Shown here: positions 16,593 through 25,216 of the stretch, piece by piece | Layout of the letters: each line of letters begins with the position of its first letter | Numbering within the stretch: the first letter of the stretch is position 1 | NCBI GenBank assembly: GCA_033344815.1 | Contig: JAWPMR010000001.1 | Location: 2,528,136-2,592,135 of the forward strand | Direction of reading: 5' to 3' | DNA from: Paracoccaceae bacterium | GTDB lineage: Bacteria; Pseudomonadota; Alphaproteobacteria; Rhodobacterales; Rhodobacteraceae | DNA: 64,000 bases | The notes under the pieces: generated by a model | Told to the model about the DNA's origin: nothing | The model's input: the letters and a program-made list of their open reading frames with translations, nothing else | Database searches by the model: none | Program-made: the position numbers and the translations under genes

Positions 16593-17930
16593 TTAACGGA
16601 ACAGAGACAGGATCGTCTGCGGTGCCTGGTTCGCAATGGACAGAGCCTGAACGCCCAACTGCTGCTGTGTCTGCAAAGCCTGAAGCTTGGCAGATGCCGC
16701 TTCCATGTTTGCATCGACCAAAGTACCGATACCGGAAGTAAGCAAGTCTGACAGTTTCCCAACGAACTCAGCCTGCGTATCGATCTGACCGCCGCTGGAA
16801 CCCAGGGCCGCTGCGGTGTCGATCGAGGATTGGATCAGGCCTTCGATGGCAAGCAAAGCATTGCCAGCACCAGCTTCTGTCGATACGTCGATCTTGGTCA
16901 GGTTGTTGAGCTTACCAGCCGCAGTATGCTGGGCTGCCGCTGTCGCGTTCGCAGGACCGTTCACCGACACGTTTGCCGTGATAGCATTGAGTGTGGCACC
17001 GTCATTGCCTGATACGGTGACATCAAGGTCATTCCCGTTTGCCTTGATCTGCAGCGCATCTTCTGCGCCAAGGTCGATATCATTGTCCATGGCATAGCCA
17101 ATCCATGCGGCTTCAAGCCCTTTGGCGATATCCGCAGCGGTGTCACCTTCAGACGCCACATAGGAAATCTCTGTCGTAGTAGCAGCGACAGTTTTATCAC
17201 CCGTTGCTCCGTAGTCACCCGCACCAGCAGACAACGCGAGCGCAAAGGCAACGCCGTCGACGGACCCACCGGCAGACACGAGCGTAGTGCCGTCACCCTC
17301 AAGAATTGTAAATCCTGTTGTGGCCGTTGCACCACCTGCACCTGCCGTAGTAACGGCGGAAGCTGCACCACCATTGGCACCGCCGGCAGTCTGAGCCGTA
17401 TCGGCCAAAACAACATCGTCTGAAGTCAAGTTGCTACGCGCAACAGAGATTTCGCCGGAAGTCACAGAACCTGTTGCGGAGCGGTCCAGCGACGACAGGA
17501 CATCGACGTCAGCAGTATCGGCACCGTTAAGCAAGTTAAGACCATTGAACTGCGCAGCACCAACGATGGAATTGACCTGGTTGGTCAGGGCTTCGATATC
17601 GGTTTGAATTTTACCGCGATCAACATTGGATTCTTGCGACGCAACAATCTTGCCTTTGATTTCAGTCAGCAAGTCTGTCACGCTTTCCGATGCGTTCAGC
17701 GCCACGCCAACTGTTGCTTGGCCAAGTGCCAAAGAATCGGAGATTGCGTTAAAACCGGCGACATCTGATTCCATGACTTTGGAGATCGCCCAAACAGCAG
17801 CGTTGTCCTTGGCGGTGTCAACAGTTTTACCTGTGGAAATCTCGCTTTGAACCTTGCTCAAGTTCATGTTGATGGATTGCAGCGTTTGCAGCGCAACCAT
17901 TGCGCTGTTGTTGGTAAGAATGCTTGACAT
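16593..17930 (-). CDS. flagellin
   Basis: 445 residues from the ATG at 17930, with AAAGGA upstream. The N-terminus MSSILTNNSAMVALQTLQSINMNL and the helix STGKTVDTAKDNAAVWAISKVMESD are the conserved D0/D1 flagellin regions. The C-terminus ends QLGVQALSIANQAPQTILSLFR, the other half of the D0 core. The middle (about 175-340) is a low-complexity Ala/Gly/Thr-rich variable region facing the surface. It is the main filament subunit, exported through the flagellar channel without a cleaved signal. Control probably involves FlbT and FlaF encoded just downstream. Confidence 0.97.
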   Translation of the reverse strand: MSSILTNNSAMVALQTLQSINMNLSKVQSEISTGKTVDTAKDNAAVWAISKVMESDVAGFNAISDSLALGQATVGVALNASESVTDLLTEIKGKIVASQESNVDRGKIQTDIEALTNQVNSIVGAAQFNGLNLLNGADTADVDVLSSLDRSATGSVTSGEISVARSNLTSDDVVLADTAQTAGGANGGAASAVTTAGAGGATATTGFTILEGDGTTLVSAGGSVDGVAFALALSAGAGDYGATGDKTVAATTTEISYVASEGDTAADIAKGLEAAWIGYAMDNDIDLGAEDALQIKANGNDLDVTVSGNDGATLNAITANVSVNGPANATAAAQHTAAGKLNNLTKIDVSTEAGAGNALLAIEGLIQSSIDTAAALGSSGGQIDTQAEFVGKLSDLLTSGIGTLVDANMEAASAKLQALQTQQQLGVQALSIANQAPQTILSLFR

Positions 17931-18140
17931 TAGCATGTTCCTTTGATCATTCACGCTTTGCGTGGATTATGCTCTCCCGTGTTCACGGAGGAGCGAAACT
18001 GGCTTTCTGACCAATGCGATCACCATTGAATTGATGACGCGCCACCCGACATCGGATGCAAAGCTAACATGCACTCCCAAAGGCTAATGAGTGCTTAAAC
18101 CAGAATAGTCCAGTCTGGCAGTTTTTAGTCAAATGCCATT
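17931..18140 (-). promoter_or_regulatory. flagellin upstream leader with two hairpins
   Basis: The interval upstream of flagellin has CACGC/GCGTG (17952-17956 with 17960-17964, three-base loop) and CTCCCGTG/CACGGAG (17974-17981 with 17984-17990, two-base loop, one bulge), both within 65 bases of the start codon. Flagellin leaders are the known target of FlbT in Caulobacter, so these hairpins are candidates for that control. A loose sigma-70-like pair (TTGACT, TATTCT) lies further up near 18110-18135 on the minus strand, but I would not call it a promoter with confidence. Confidence 0.45.
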
Positions 18141-18500
18141 TCATGCACGCTTTTCCACAACGCCATCTGGCGTAATGTCAATTGTATGGCGTGTGCCGTT
18201 CTCGTCGTATGTATCAAGTGAGCTGCGAACGCGACGCATTGCTGCCAATCTACGCGCAACAGTCCGAATTCCTGCCAACGCCTGGTCGAGCAAAGCCTGG
18301 TTACGAATGACTTTCGAATTCAATCCTTCCAGAGGCTCTGGAGAGGAAAATTCCAGCCGCGACAGATCGTCGATAAGTGTTTCCTTGCGTTCCAGTAAGC
18401 GCCCCACTTCATCCAGGTTTCCAATCAGTAGTGCGTCACGTTCCGCTTCCAACACGTCATCCAGCGCGTCAATAACGTCTTCGAATGCTTCATGCGTCAT
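18141..18500 (-). CDS. FlgN-like flagellar chaperone
   Basis: 119 residues, almost entirely helical and charged, with a heptad-like pattern through VIDALDDVLEAERDALLIGNLDEVGRLLERKE. Its length, all-helical character and position fit FlgN, the export chaperone for the hook-filament junction proteins FlgK and FlgL. Sequence conservation in FlgN is low, so the assignment rests mainly on context. The ATG overlaps the flgJ stop by 11 bases. It precedes the flagellin gene. Confidence 0.6.
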   Translation of the reverse strand: MTHEAFEDVIDALDDVLEAERDALLIGNLDEVGRLLERKETLIDDLSRLEFSSPEPLEGLNSKVIRNQALLDQALAGIRTVARRLAAMRRVRSSLDTYDENGTRHTIDITPDGVVEKRA

Positions 18501-18768
18501 TTTGTTTCTCCTTCAAGGCTTGAAATAGCGATTCGCTCAATCCGATCCCACCGGCCTTCACCATTTGCATGGCTTGCTCTTGTAAGAGAAAAGACCCAAA
18601 CTGTTCCTCTCCCGCACCGCCACCAAAATGGTCACTTGTTTTACCTAAACCTGCGGATTTCAACATTTCTGCTAGAAAACTTGCTTCAAGCTTTTGCGCC
18701 ACATCCCGCAAAGCCTGATCTCTTTTCATTGAGATGGCCTGGCCGCTGACGGATTGTATTTCTGACAT
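18490..18768 (-). CDS. flgJ: rod-binding protein FlgJ, N-terminal domain only
   Basis: 92 residues from the ATG at 18768, with GGAGA upstream. A longer reading from 18846 is not needed. The core LEASFLAEMLKSAGLGKTS, then a Gly-rich loop and FGSFLLQEQAMQMVKAGGIGLSESLF, matches the rod-binding domain of FlgJ. The C-terminal muramidase domain of enterobacterial FlgJ is absent, as is common in alphaproteobacteria, so another enzyme must open the cell wall for the rod. It diverges from fliK. Confidence 0.85.
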   Translation of the reverse strand: MSEIQSVSGQAISMKRDQALRDVAQKLEASFLAEMLKSAGLGKTSDHFGGGAGEEQFGSFLLQEQAMQMVKAGGIGLSESLFQALKEKQNDA

Positions 18769-18884
18769 TTCAAGTGTCTCCAATTGCAAATACTTTTCTC
18801 TAGCATGCGCGAAACCGGTAAAGATGCGGTAACCAACAGATGCCATAAAGATGGAATAACGCGGAAGAACTCCCGGAGAAGCCT

Positions 18885-20306
18885 GTGCCTGATATTCCTA
18901 TGTTGCAACCAGCATCAAAAACTGAGCGTAGTGGCGCAACACCCACAAAAGAAACGACGTCAGGAGCGGAAAAAGACGCCTCCACCGCTGATTTTGACGC
19001 TGCTTATTCGTCCGAAGCCGAAGGTAAGACAGATCAGTCAAGTGTTGCCAATTCTAGATCGCCTGAAGAAGTGGCTGAAAATGTTTCCACGCAACCCGCC
19101 GATCCAGAAAACGAAGCCAACTCCACTAAGGACGCAGATGACATCGCAATGAGTGGTAGCGCCCCGACCTTGGTCGACGAAGAGGCGCTTGCTCCGGATG
19201 TGGCCATGTTGACAGACCAAGACACTCTCGAACAACCTGGCATTGAGAAAGCCAAGACGGATACCAAAACGTGGGCTTTTTCCCAACTGCTGACCCGAAA
19301 TGTTTCCCCTGCCTCTCCCGAACAAAGTATCGGCATATCTGGAACTGAAACCAGATCTATTGAACGGAGCTTTGAGGCATCAAGCTTACCAGGAAGTATT
19401 GGCGGAATCACCGATTCAAATTCAAAAAAACTGTCTCAAAATTCTGAGATGACCCAAAAAATAAATTTGGCAACGCCACTTTTGGAGGACCGTGACACTT
19501 TGACGTCTCAATTGGGTCGAGCCGTTGAAACTATCTCGCAAACGGCCAAACAGGCAACAGCAGCATCTGCTCAATCGCAGCAACAACAGCTTTCAACATC
19601 GAAACTGGTTCTTCATCCAGATGCCGAGAAGTCATCCGAACGCACGGTGCGACACGACATCGATGAAGCCTCCAAGTATTCTGCCGAAACAACCACCCGT
19701 ATGAACCCAAAAGCTGCGATGGCGTTTCAAGCGCCACTGACTGCGCCATCCATCACGTCGCCTCAGAATGTAATGCCACTTAGTGTGCAAAAGGAAGCTT
19801 TGGGCCTCGACACCGCCTTAACTGCTGTAGGGGATGCTGAGGCGCCTGTCGCGTGGGACGCTCGAGCTTCCGCACCTCCTGCGACACTTGCACAGACAAT
19901 TGCCCGACCAGACACGCCTGCAATGATAGGACGGCAAATGGCAGAAATACTTCAAAGGATGCCCGACCGCCCCGTAGAATTGATGTTAAATCCCGAGGAG
20001 TTGGGCCGTGTTCGTATGAGTATATCTGCGGGTGACGCAGGTATCACAGTTAGTGTGCTTGCCGAGCGTCCTGAAACGTTAGACTTGATGCGACGCCACA
20101 TTGATCAACTGGCACGAGAATTCCAGGCGCTAGGCTATGCCAACATAAACTTTGCCTTCAACGAAGGGCAATCTGACCAAAGTGCACAAGGTAAAGAAAG
20201 CCCTCCGGACGGGAATGGATCCAAGCACTCGGTACCAGATACTGCTGTCGAAGCAGTAGATCCTATCAGACTTGTCGCTTCTAGCGGCGTAGATTTGCGA
20301 CTTTAA
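18885..20306 (+). CDS. fliK: flagellar hook-length control protein FliK
   Basis: 473 residues from GTG at 18885, with GGAGA five bases upstream. The first 340 residues are low-complexity, rich in Ser, Thr, Ala and Glu, as expected for the ruler region. The C-terminal domain (about 350-435) has the hook-length motif RPVELMLNPEELGRVRMSIS, followed by VSVLAERPETLDLMRRHIDQL. FliK measures the hook and switches export specificity from hook to filament substrates. It is followed after 10 bases by flgD. Confidence 0.9.
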   Translation: MPDIPMLQPASKTERSGATPTKETTSGAEKDASTADFDAAYSSEAEGKTDQSSVANSRSPEEVAENVSTQPADPENEANSTKDADDIAMSGSAPTLVDEEALAPDVAMLTDQDTLEQPGIEKAKTDTKTWAFSQLLTRNVSPASPEQSIGISGTETRSIERSFEASSLPGSIGGITDSNSKKLSQNSEMTQKINLATPLLEDRDTLTSQLGRAVETISQTAKQATAASAQSQQQQLSTSKLVLHPDAEKSSERTVRHDIDEASKYSAETTTRMNPKAAMAFQAPLTAPSITSPQNVMPLSVQKEALGLDTALTAVGDAEAPVAWDARASAPPATLAQTIARPDTPAMIGRQMAEILQRMPDRPVELMLNPEELGRVRMSISAGDAGITVSVLAERPETLDLMRRHIDQLAREFQALGYANINFAFNEGQSDQSAQGKESPPDGNGSKHSVPDTAVEAVDPIRLVASSGVDLRL

Positions 20307-20316
20307 GGAGACTCCA

Positions 20317-20982
20317 GTGGAAGTAACAAACACACAAGCAGCTCAGAATGCTGTCCGCGCGGCCGCTGCACCTGCGCAGTCCAATGCAGTTCTTTCGTCT
20401 GATTTTGAAACATTTTTGCAGATGCTGACCGCCCAGGCAAAATATCAGGATCCGCTGGAGCCAATTGATTCATCCGAATATGCGGCGCAACTTGCACAGT
20501 TTTCAATGGTCGAGCAACAAGTCCTATCCAACGACTTATTGCAGGCATTATCCGGGCAAATCGGCGCTGGTTCCATTGGGGAAATCGCGGGCTGGATCGG
20601 AATGGAAGCACGCACAACGGCGCCGGTGAAGTATGACGGTTCACCAATTACTGTTGTTCCAAAAATTGAGGCCGGGGCAGATCAGGCCATCCTTGTCGCA
20701 TACAATGCCCGCGGCGACGAGGTTCAACGGCAACCAATCTCGACGGGTACTGAGCCTATCGATTGGACTGGTTTAGCGGTTGACGGCACACCGTTTGCCA
20801 CAGGTCAGTATAGTTTCAAAGTCGAAAGCCGATCACTGAATCAAATCGTCGGTACTAGTCCAGCCGAAGCTTATTCGCGCATTACAGAAGCACGGCGGGA
20901 GGGTGAAGCAACGATGCTTGTTTTGGATGGTGGTGCGACCGTCAAAACCGAAGAGGTTAGCGCACTGCGAGAACCTGGGTAG
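20317..20982 (+). CDS. flgD: flagellar hook assembly scaffold FlgD
   Basis: 221 residues from GTG at 20317, with AAGGAGA close upstream. The N-terminal FlgD signature is clear: FETFLQMLTAQAKYQDPLEP, then SEYAAQLAQFSMVEQQ. The C-terminal part is the beta-rich FlgD Ig-like domain. FlgD caps the growing hook. It is co-transcribed with fliK and is the last flagellar gene before the polyamine region. Confidence 0.95.
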   Translation: MEVTNTQAAQNAVRAAAAPAQSNAVLSSDFETFLQMLTAQAKYQDPLEPIDSSEYAAQLAQFSMVEQQVLSNDLLQALSGQIGAGSIGEIAGWIGMEARTTAPVKYDGSPITVVPKIEAGADQAILVAYNARGDEVQRQPISTGTEPIDWTGLAVDGTPFATGQYSFKVESRSLNQIVGTSPAEAYSRITEARREGEATMLVLDGGATVKTEEVSALREPG

Positions 20983-20994
20983 AGAAACGCCGCT

Positions 20995-22258
20995 TTAGAA
21001 ATCCTCGAAACCAAGACCAGCAGAGACAAATGATACAATGGGCCTTGGCCACAGCGCCAAAAAAGGAAACTTCAATAAAGGACGACGCATCGCTTCAGGG
21101 CAAAGCCGAAATAGGCAAACTTGCAAGGGGTCCGCGGTGAGTTTGCGAACGATGCCGTTCCCATAGAAATATGTAGTAGTCCGCAATTTGGGATGCCCGA
21201 TATTGCAACGACCAAGGGCTCGCGGCATCGTGCAAGGCATACCATCCCGGACCATTCATGCATTTTCTCAACGTCGGCCCAAGCCGAGAACATCGTTTTG
21301 AAATCACGCAGCACGAAACGACGTGCTGGTTTATGTGAATAGGTCCCGCCCAACTGACCGCAACGCTCGCCAAACATGGAACGGCGATCTGGCAAAAAAG
21401 CAAAAATAGCGCAGCAGGTTGCGGGTATCAAAACCAATCTGTGTACTGTGCCAGCCTTGCAGACTGATTTCACGCTCCACAAAAAGGTCGCGTTACCAGG
21501 ACATTTGACCGACCCGGTGAGTATAGCCCCGCTAGAACTACAGGAAGATCATCAGATGCAAATCCGTTGGTCGCCAGATCAACATGAGCAGCAGGGATGT
21601 TACCGTTTTTACACACCAGTTTTGCAACATTGGGGGCGGTGGCAAGTCGCATCACTTGACTGTCGTGAAACACTTGCAAACGGGCCTTTTCGACCGCCAA
21701 GGCGATGCTATTCAACTACTTCACAGGATTGAAGCCAAACCCGGTTAGCGTGGTCAGACCTCTACAAAACCGGACCCATCATCCCAGCGCGAGGGAGCTC
21801 AGGTTTCTGGATAATCTGCGGCGTAACACCATGTTTGTCTCGGACCTCACGCGCCCTGGCGTGCAGAGCTATTACTATCTTTGGCTCAATTCGCGAGCCA
21901 GGTTTCACCATTGCAATGACGGTCAACTTCCCGTCCCAACGTATCAATCAAATTTTCAACCAATTCCTCATCGGCGCGCTCGATAGCCCTGAATAATACC
22001 CAAATCAACAATTCCGTATTGCGCATTCAAGGTTGCATTGTTCGCCATACCGCCACCCAAACAACAAAAACCGCCATTTCTGCCAGAGGCTCCCCATTCC
22101 ACGAGATCGGTTTCCGATAGGGTGATTTTTACACCGGCTTAAGCCAAGTACATCGCAGCGGAAATACCCGTAAATGCATCTCTGACGATCAGAGGTGATT
22201 TCGGGGTGGTCATCGGTCTCAAATGTTTTGGATCACCAGAAACCGTCTCGCTTGCCAT
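20995..22258 (-). pseudogene. decayed FAD-dependent amine oxidoreductase (DAO family, gamma-glutamylputrescine oxidase-like)
   Basis: Minus-strand fragments in several frames follow the order of a DAO-type oxidoreductase. They are FTGISAAMYLA then an in-frame TAA, WGASGRNGGFCCLGGGMANNAT, a shift to ERADEELVENLIDTLGREVDR and HCNGETWLAN, a shift to VRDKHGVTPQII, then DLATNGFASDDLPVVLAGLY and SNVLVTRP, MFSAWADVEKMHEWSGMVCLAR, and a C-terminal EAMRRPLLKFPF piece. The dinucleotide-binding GxGxxG is also spoiled (VRDAFTG). At least one stop and several frameshifts make it non-functional. It lies 30 bases after the last polyamine permease gene, where such oxidases usually stand in Roseobacter-type operons, so the host has probably lost this step of polyamine breakdown. 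Confidence 0.85.
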
Positions 22259-22288
22259 CACCATAGCACTAGTCCGAAACGATACGCA

Positions 22289-23107
22289 TCATGCAGCGCG
22301 GGCTGCTGCCTGTTCGTCTTTTTGTTGCTTGAGGCTGTTTCGTTTTGACACAAGAGACGCGCTGATCACCCCGAGAGCTACGATTGCAATCATGATCGTG
22401 GACAACGCGTTGATCTCTGGTGAAACACCCAAGCGTACGGCAGAGAAGATCTTGATGGGTAAAGTTGTGGCCGACGGGCCCGCGGTGAATGAGGCGATCA
22501 CCAGATCATCAAGGCTTAACGTGAAGGCCAAAAGCCAACCGGAAATCACGGCGGGCGCGATAATTGGCAATGTCACAAGCCGAAACGCATCGAAACCGGA
22601 GCAGCCCAAATCTTGAGCGGCTTCTTCCAAAGACCGGTCAAATGTCATCAGGCGGGAAGAAACCACGACTGACACGTAACACATTGAGAATGTGGTATGC
22701 GCCAATACGATCGTCAAAACGCCGCGGTCCAGACCGATTCCGATGAAGAGCAACAGCAGTGACAAACCGGTTATGACTTCCGGCATCACCAATGGCGCAT
22801 AGATCATGCCCGAGAATACAGTCCGCCCAAGAAACCGCCCGCCACGCACCAGGACATAGGCAGCCATTGTCCCCAGGACTGTGGCAAGCGTTGACGAAAA
22901 GACCGCAACCTTCACGGTGACCCATGCTGCATCAAGGAAGGCCTCGTTTTGGAGAAGCTCACCGTACCATTTCGTCGAAAATCCCGCCCAGACGGTCACC
23001 AGTTTGCTTTCGTTGAATGAATAAATGACCAGAATGACCATCGGCAAATAAAGAAAGGCAAACCCAAAGGTCAGCGACGTTACGTTGAACCAGCTCAGCC
23101 TGTTCAT
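22289..23107 (-). CDS. polyamine ABC transporter permease (PotI/PotC-like)
   Basis: 272 residues with six predicted membrane helices. The binding-protein-dependent transport signature near the C-terminal third reads EAAQDLGCSGFDAFRLVTLPIIAPA (the EAA loop that docks on the ATPase). It forms the channel with the permease encoded immediately upstream. The ATG overlaps that gene's stop by four bases. With the 25217 binding protein it makes a putrescine/spermidine importer of the PotFGHI type. The substrate is inferred from the binding protein. Confidence 0.9.
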   Translation of the reverse strand: MNRLSWFNVTSLTFGFAFLYLPMVILVIYSFNESKLVTVWAGFSTKWYGELLQNEAFLDAAWVTVKVAVFSSTLATVLGTMAAYVLVRGGRFLGRTVFSGMIYAPLVMPEVITGLSLLLLFIGIGLDRGVLTIVLAHTTFSMCYVSVVVSSRLMTFDRSLEEAAQDLGCSGFDAFRLVTLPIIAPAVISGWLLAFTLSLDDLVIASFTAGPSATTLPIKIFSAVRLGVSPEINALSTIMIAIVALGVISASLVSKRNSLKQQKDEQAAARAA

Positions 23108-23979
23108 GCCTCATCCTCCGCCTGTCTTCGCTGGTTACGCTGGAACAGAATGATCGGAATGATCAGAATTAAAAGGAGGATCACCGCGACCGCGCTGGCA
23201 ACGGGCCAGTCCCGATTGTTGAAGAATTCCTCCCACAACACCTTGCCGATCATTAACGTACCGGAGCCGCCAAGCAGCGACGGGATCACAAACTCGCCAA
23301 GCGCAGGAATAAAGACCAGGAAGCTACCCGCGATGATACCATTTTTCGAGAGCGGGATCGTCACCAGCCAGAAAGCCTGAAACCGCGAGCAGCCGAGGTC
23401 TTCCGCTGCTTCGATCAAAGAGCCATCGAGACGGTCAAGCGCAGCGTAAATCGGCAGGATCATGAAGGGCACATAGGTGTAGACAATGCCGATGTAGACC
23501 GCAGACGTCGTGTTCAAAATTGTAAGGGGTTCGGATGTTAATCCGGTCCAGAGCAAAAACTGATTGAGAAAACCCTCCTGGCTCAAAATGCCCATCCAAG
23601 CATAAACACGGATCAGAAAAGACGTCCAAAATGGCAAAATCACCAACATCATGAGCGTGGCGCGCCATTCTTCAGGCGCGCGCGCCATTGCGTAGGCAAT
23701 CGGGTAGCCGATCAACAACGCAAACAGTGTCGAAACAAGCGCGATCCGCAAAGAGCTGACATAGGCTTTCCAGTAGAGATCATCAGACGCCAGAAAGACG
23801 AAATTCTCAAAATCAAGAGCCGCGAAAAACGTGCCAAAACCGTCATCCAAAGTCGGCGTATAGGGCGGGATCGCCAGCGCAATATCCGACAGCGATATTT
23901 TAAATACGATAACAAAGGGGATTAGGAACAGGGCCAAAAGCCATGCATAAGGCATCGCGATCAGCGCAAATCTTTGCAT
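23104..23979 (-). CDS. polyamine ABC transporter permease (PotH/PotB-like)
   Basis: 291 residues with six membrane helices. The EAA loop reads EAAEDLGCSRFQAFWLVTIPLSKNG, and LPFWTSFLIRVYAWMGIL is a segment highly conserved in PotB/PotH. It pairs with the downstream permease. The 28-base gap to the ATPase gene and the overlap with the next gene show a single operon. Confidence 0.92.
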   Translation of the reverse strand: MQRFALIAMPYAWLLALFLIPFVIVFKISLSDIALAIPPYTPTLDDGFGTFFAALDFENFVFLASDDLYWKAYVSSLRIALVSTLFALLIGYPIAYAMARAPEEWRATLMMLVILPFWTSFLIRVYAWMGILSQEGFLNQFLLWTGLTSEPLTILNTTSAVYIGIVYTYVPFMILPIYAALDRLDGSLIEAAEDLGCSRFQAFWLVTIPLSKNGIIAGSFLVFIPALGEFVIPSLLGGSGTLMIGKVLWEEFFNNRDWPVASAVAVILLLILIIPIILFQRNQRRQAEDEA

Positions 23980-24007
23980 CAGATTGCTTCCTTATGGTGT
24001 GACAGGC

Positions 24008-25135
24008 TCATCGCTCCAACAGGACTCCCGCAGTGGCTGCCCACGAGATCCACACGGTATCTTCCCATGTAAAACTGCGACGCGAGATGCGACGCGTATT
24101 TGCTGTTTGTGCTTTGATGATTTGCCCCCCCGGCAATTCCACATGGTATGTCGACAGGTTACCCAGATAGGCAATGTCCAGAACTTTGCCTTGTACAGTG
24201 TTGTCCGCGTCGCCCGGTCGTTCAGCAGTGATCGCGATCTTTTCGGGCCGCACTGCCAAATGACAGGTTTGACCATCAGACAGCGTCACCTCTGATGCCG
24301 CGGTGAAAGGGGCTTGGCCTTCCGCCCAATGAACCTCAAATACATCGCCTCCGATCTGTTTGGACGACCCTTGAAGAATATTCACATCTCCGATGAAATC
24401 CGCAACATAGACACTATTGGGAGCTTCATAGATGCGCTCGGGCGTTGCTACTTGCATGATACGTCCTTCGTCCATAACCGCGACCCGGCTGGCAACGGTC
24501 ATTGCTTCTTCCTGATCATGGGTCACGATTACAAAAGTAGTCCCGGTCTTTTCCTGAATATCCATCAGCTCAAACTGAGTGGCCTGTCGCAGTTTCGCAT
24601 CAAGCGCACCGAGGGGTTCATCCAGCAACAACAGTTTGGGTGCTTTGGCTAAGCTTCGCGCAAGGGCCACACGTTGCCGTTGACCACCCGAAATCTGATG
24701 CGGCTTGCGGCGAGCGAATTTCTCCAACCGCGTCAGCTTGAGCATTTCCCCAACGCGATCATCAATATCGTGCTTGGGCATATTTCCGCGCCGCAGTCCG
24801 AATGCAATATTCTCATAGACGGACAAATGCGGGAACAGCGCATAGGACTGAAACATCATGTTGACCGCGCGCTTGTTGGGCGGGACTGGTGCCATGTCTT
24901 GTCCGGCAAGCTCTATCTTGCCTTCAGTCGGGGACTCAAACCCGGCCAACATTCGCATCATGGTGGTCTTGCCACATCCGGACGGGCCCAGAAGGGCAAA
25001 GAACTCTTTCTCAAAAATGTTCAGGGTCAGATCATCAATTGCCGTAAAATCACCAAACCGTTTGGTGACGTTCTCAAAACGGATCAAAGGCTTCTGAGCC
25101 GGATCATCCCATGGGGCAAAGACGGTTTGATTCAC
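24008..25135 (-). CDS. polyamine ABC transporter ATP-binding protein (PotG/PotA-like)
   Basis: 375 residues from GTG at 25135, chosen because AAAGGA lies six bases upstream and the overlapping ATG at that site runs into an immediate stop. Walker A is GPSGCGKTT (about 60), the signature is ISGGQRQRVALARSL (about 150) and Walker B is LLLLDEPLGALD. A C-terminal TOBE-type regulatory domain follows (about 280-375). It powers the importer with the two permeases. A hairpin separates it from the binding-protein gene. Confidence 0.93.
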   Translation of the reverse strand: MNQTVFAPWDDPAQKPLIRFENVTKRFGDFTAIDDLTLNIFEKEFFALLGPSGCGKTTMMRMLAGFESPTEGKIELAGQDMAPVPPNKRAVNMMFQSYALFPHLSVYENIAFGLRRGNMPKHDIDDRVGEMLKLTRLEKFARRKPHQISGGQRQRVALARSLAKAPKLLLLDEPLGALDAKLRQATQFELMDIQEKTGTTFVIVTHDQEEAMTVASRVAVMDEGRIMQVATPERIYEAPNSVYVADFIGDVNILQGSSKQIGGDVFEVHWAEGQAPFTAASEVTLSDGQTCHLAVRPEKIAITAERPGDADNTVQGKVLDIAYLGNLSTYHVELPGGQIIKAQTANTRRISRRSFTWEDTVWISWAATAGVLLER

Positions 25136-25174
25136 GTCATGTCCTTTATTTACCCGCCGATCGGGCCAAAACAA

Positions 25175-25202
25175 ACGGGCGGAACCTCTTGGCCCCGCCC
25201 GT
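25175..25202 (-). terminator. intercistronic hairpin after the binding-protein gene
   Basis: ACGGGCGG (25175-25182) and CCGCCCGT (25195-25202) form a perfect eight-base stem, followed on the minus strand by TTTGTTTTGG. It lies 15 bases after the binding-protein stop and before the ATPase gene. Partial termination here would keep the binding protein in excess over the membrane components, a common arrangement in ABC operons. Confidence 0.65.
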
Positions 25203-25216
25203 CTTGCAAATCCGCA

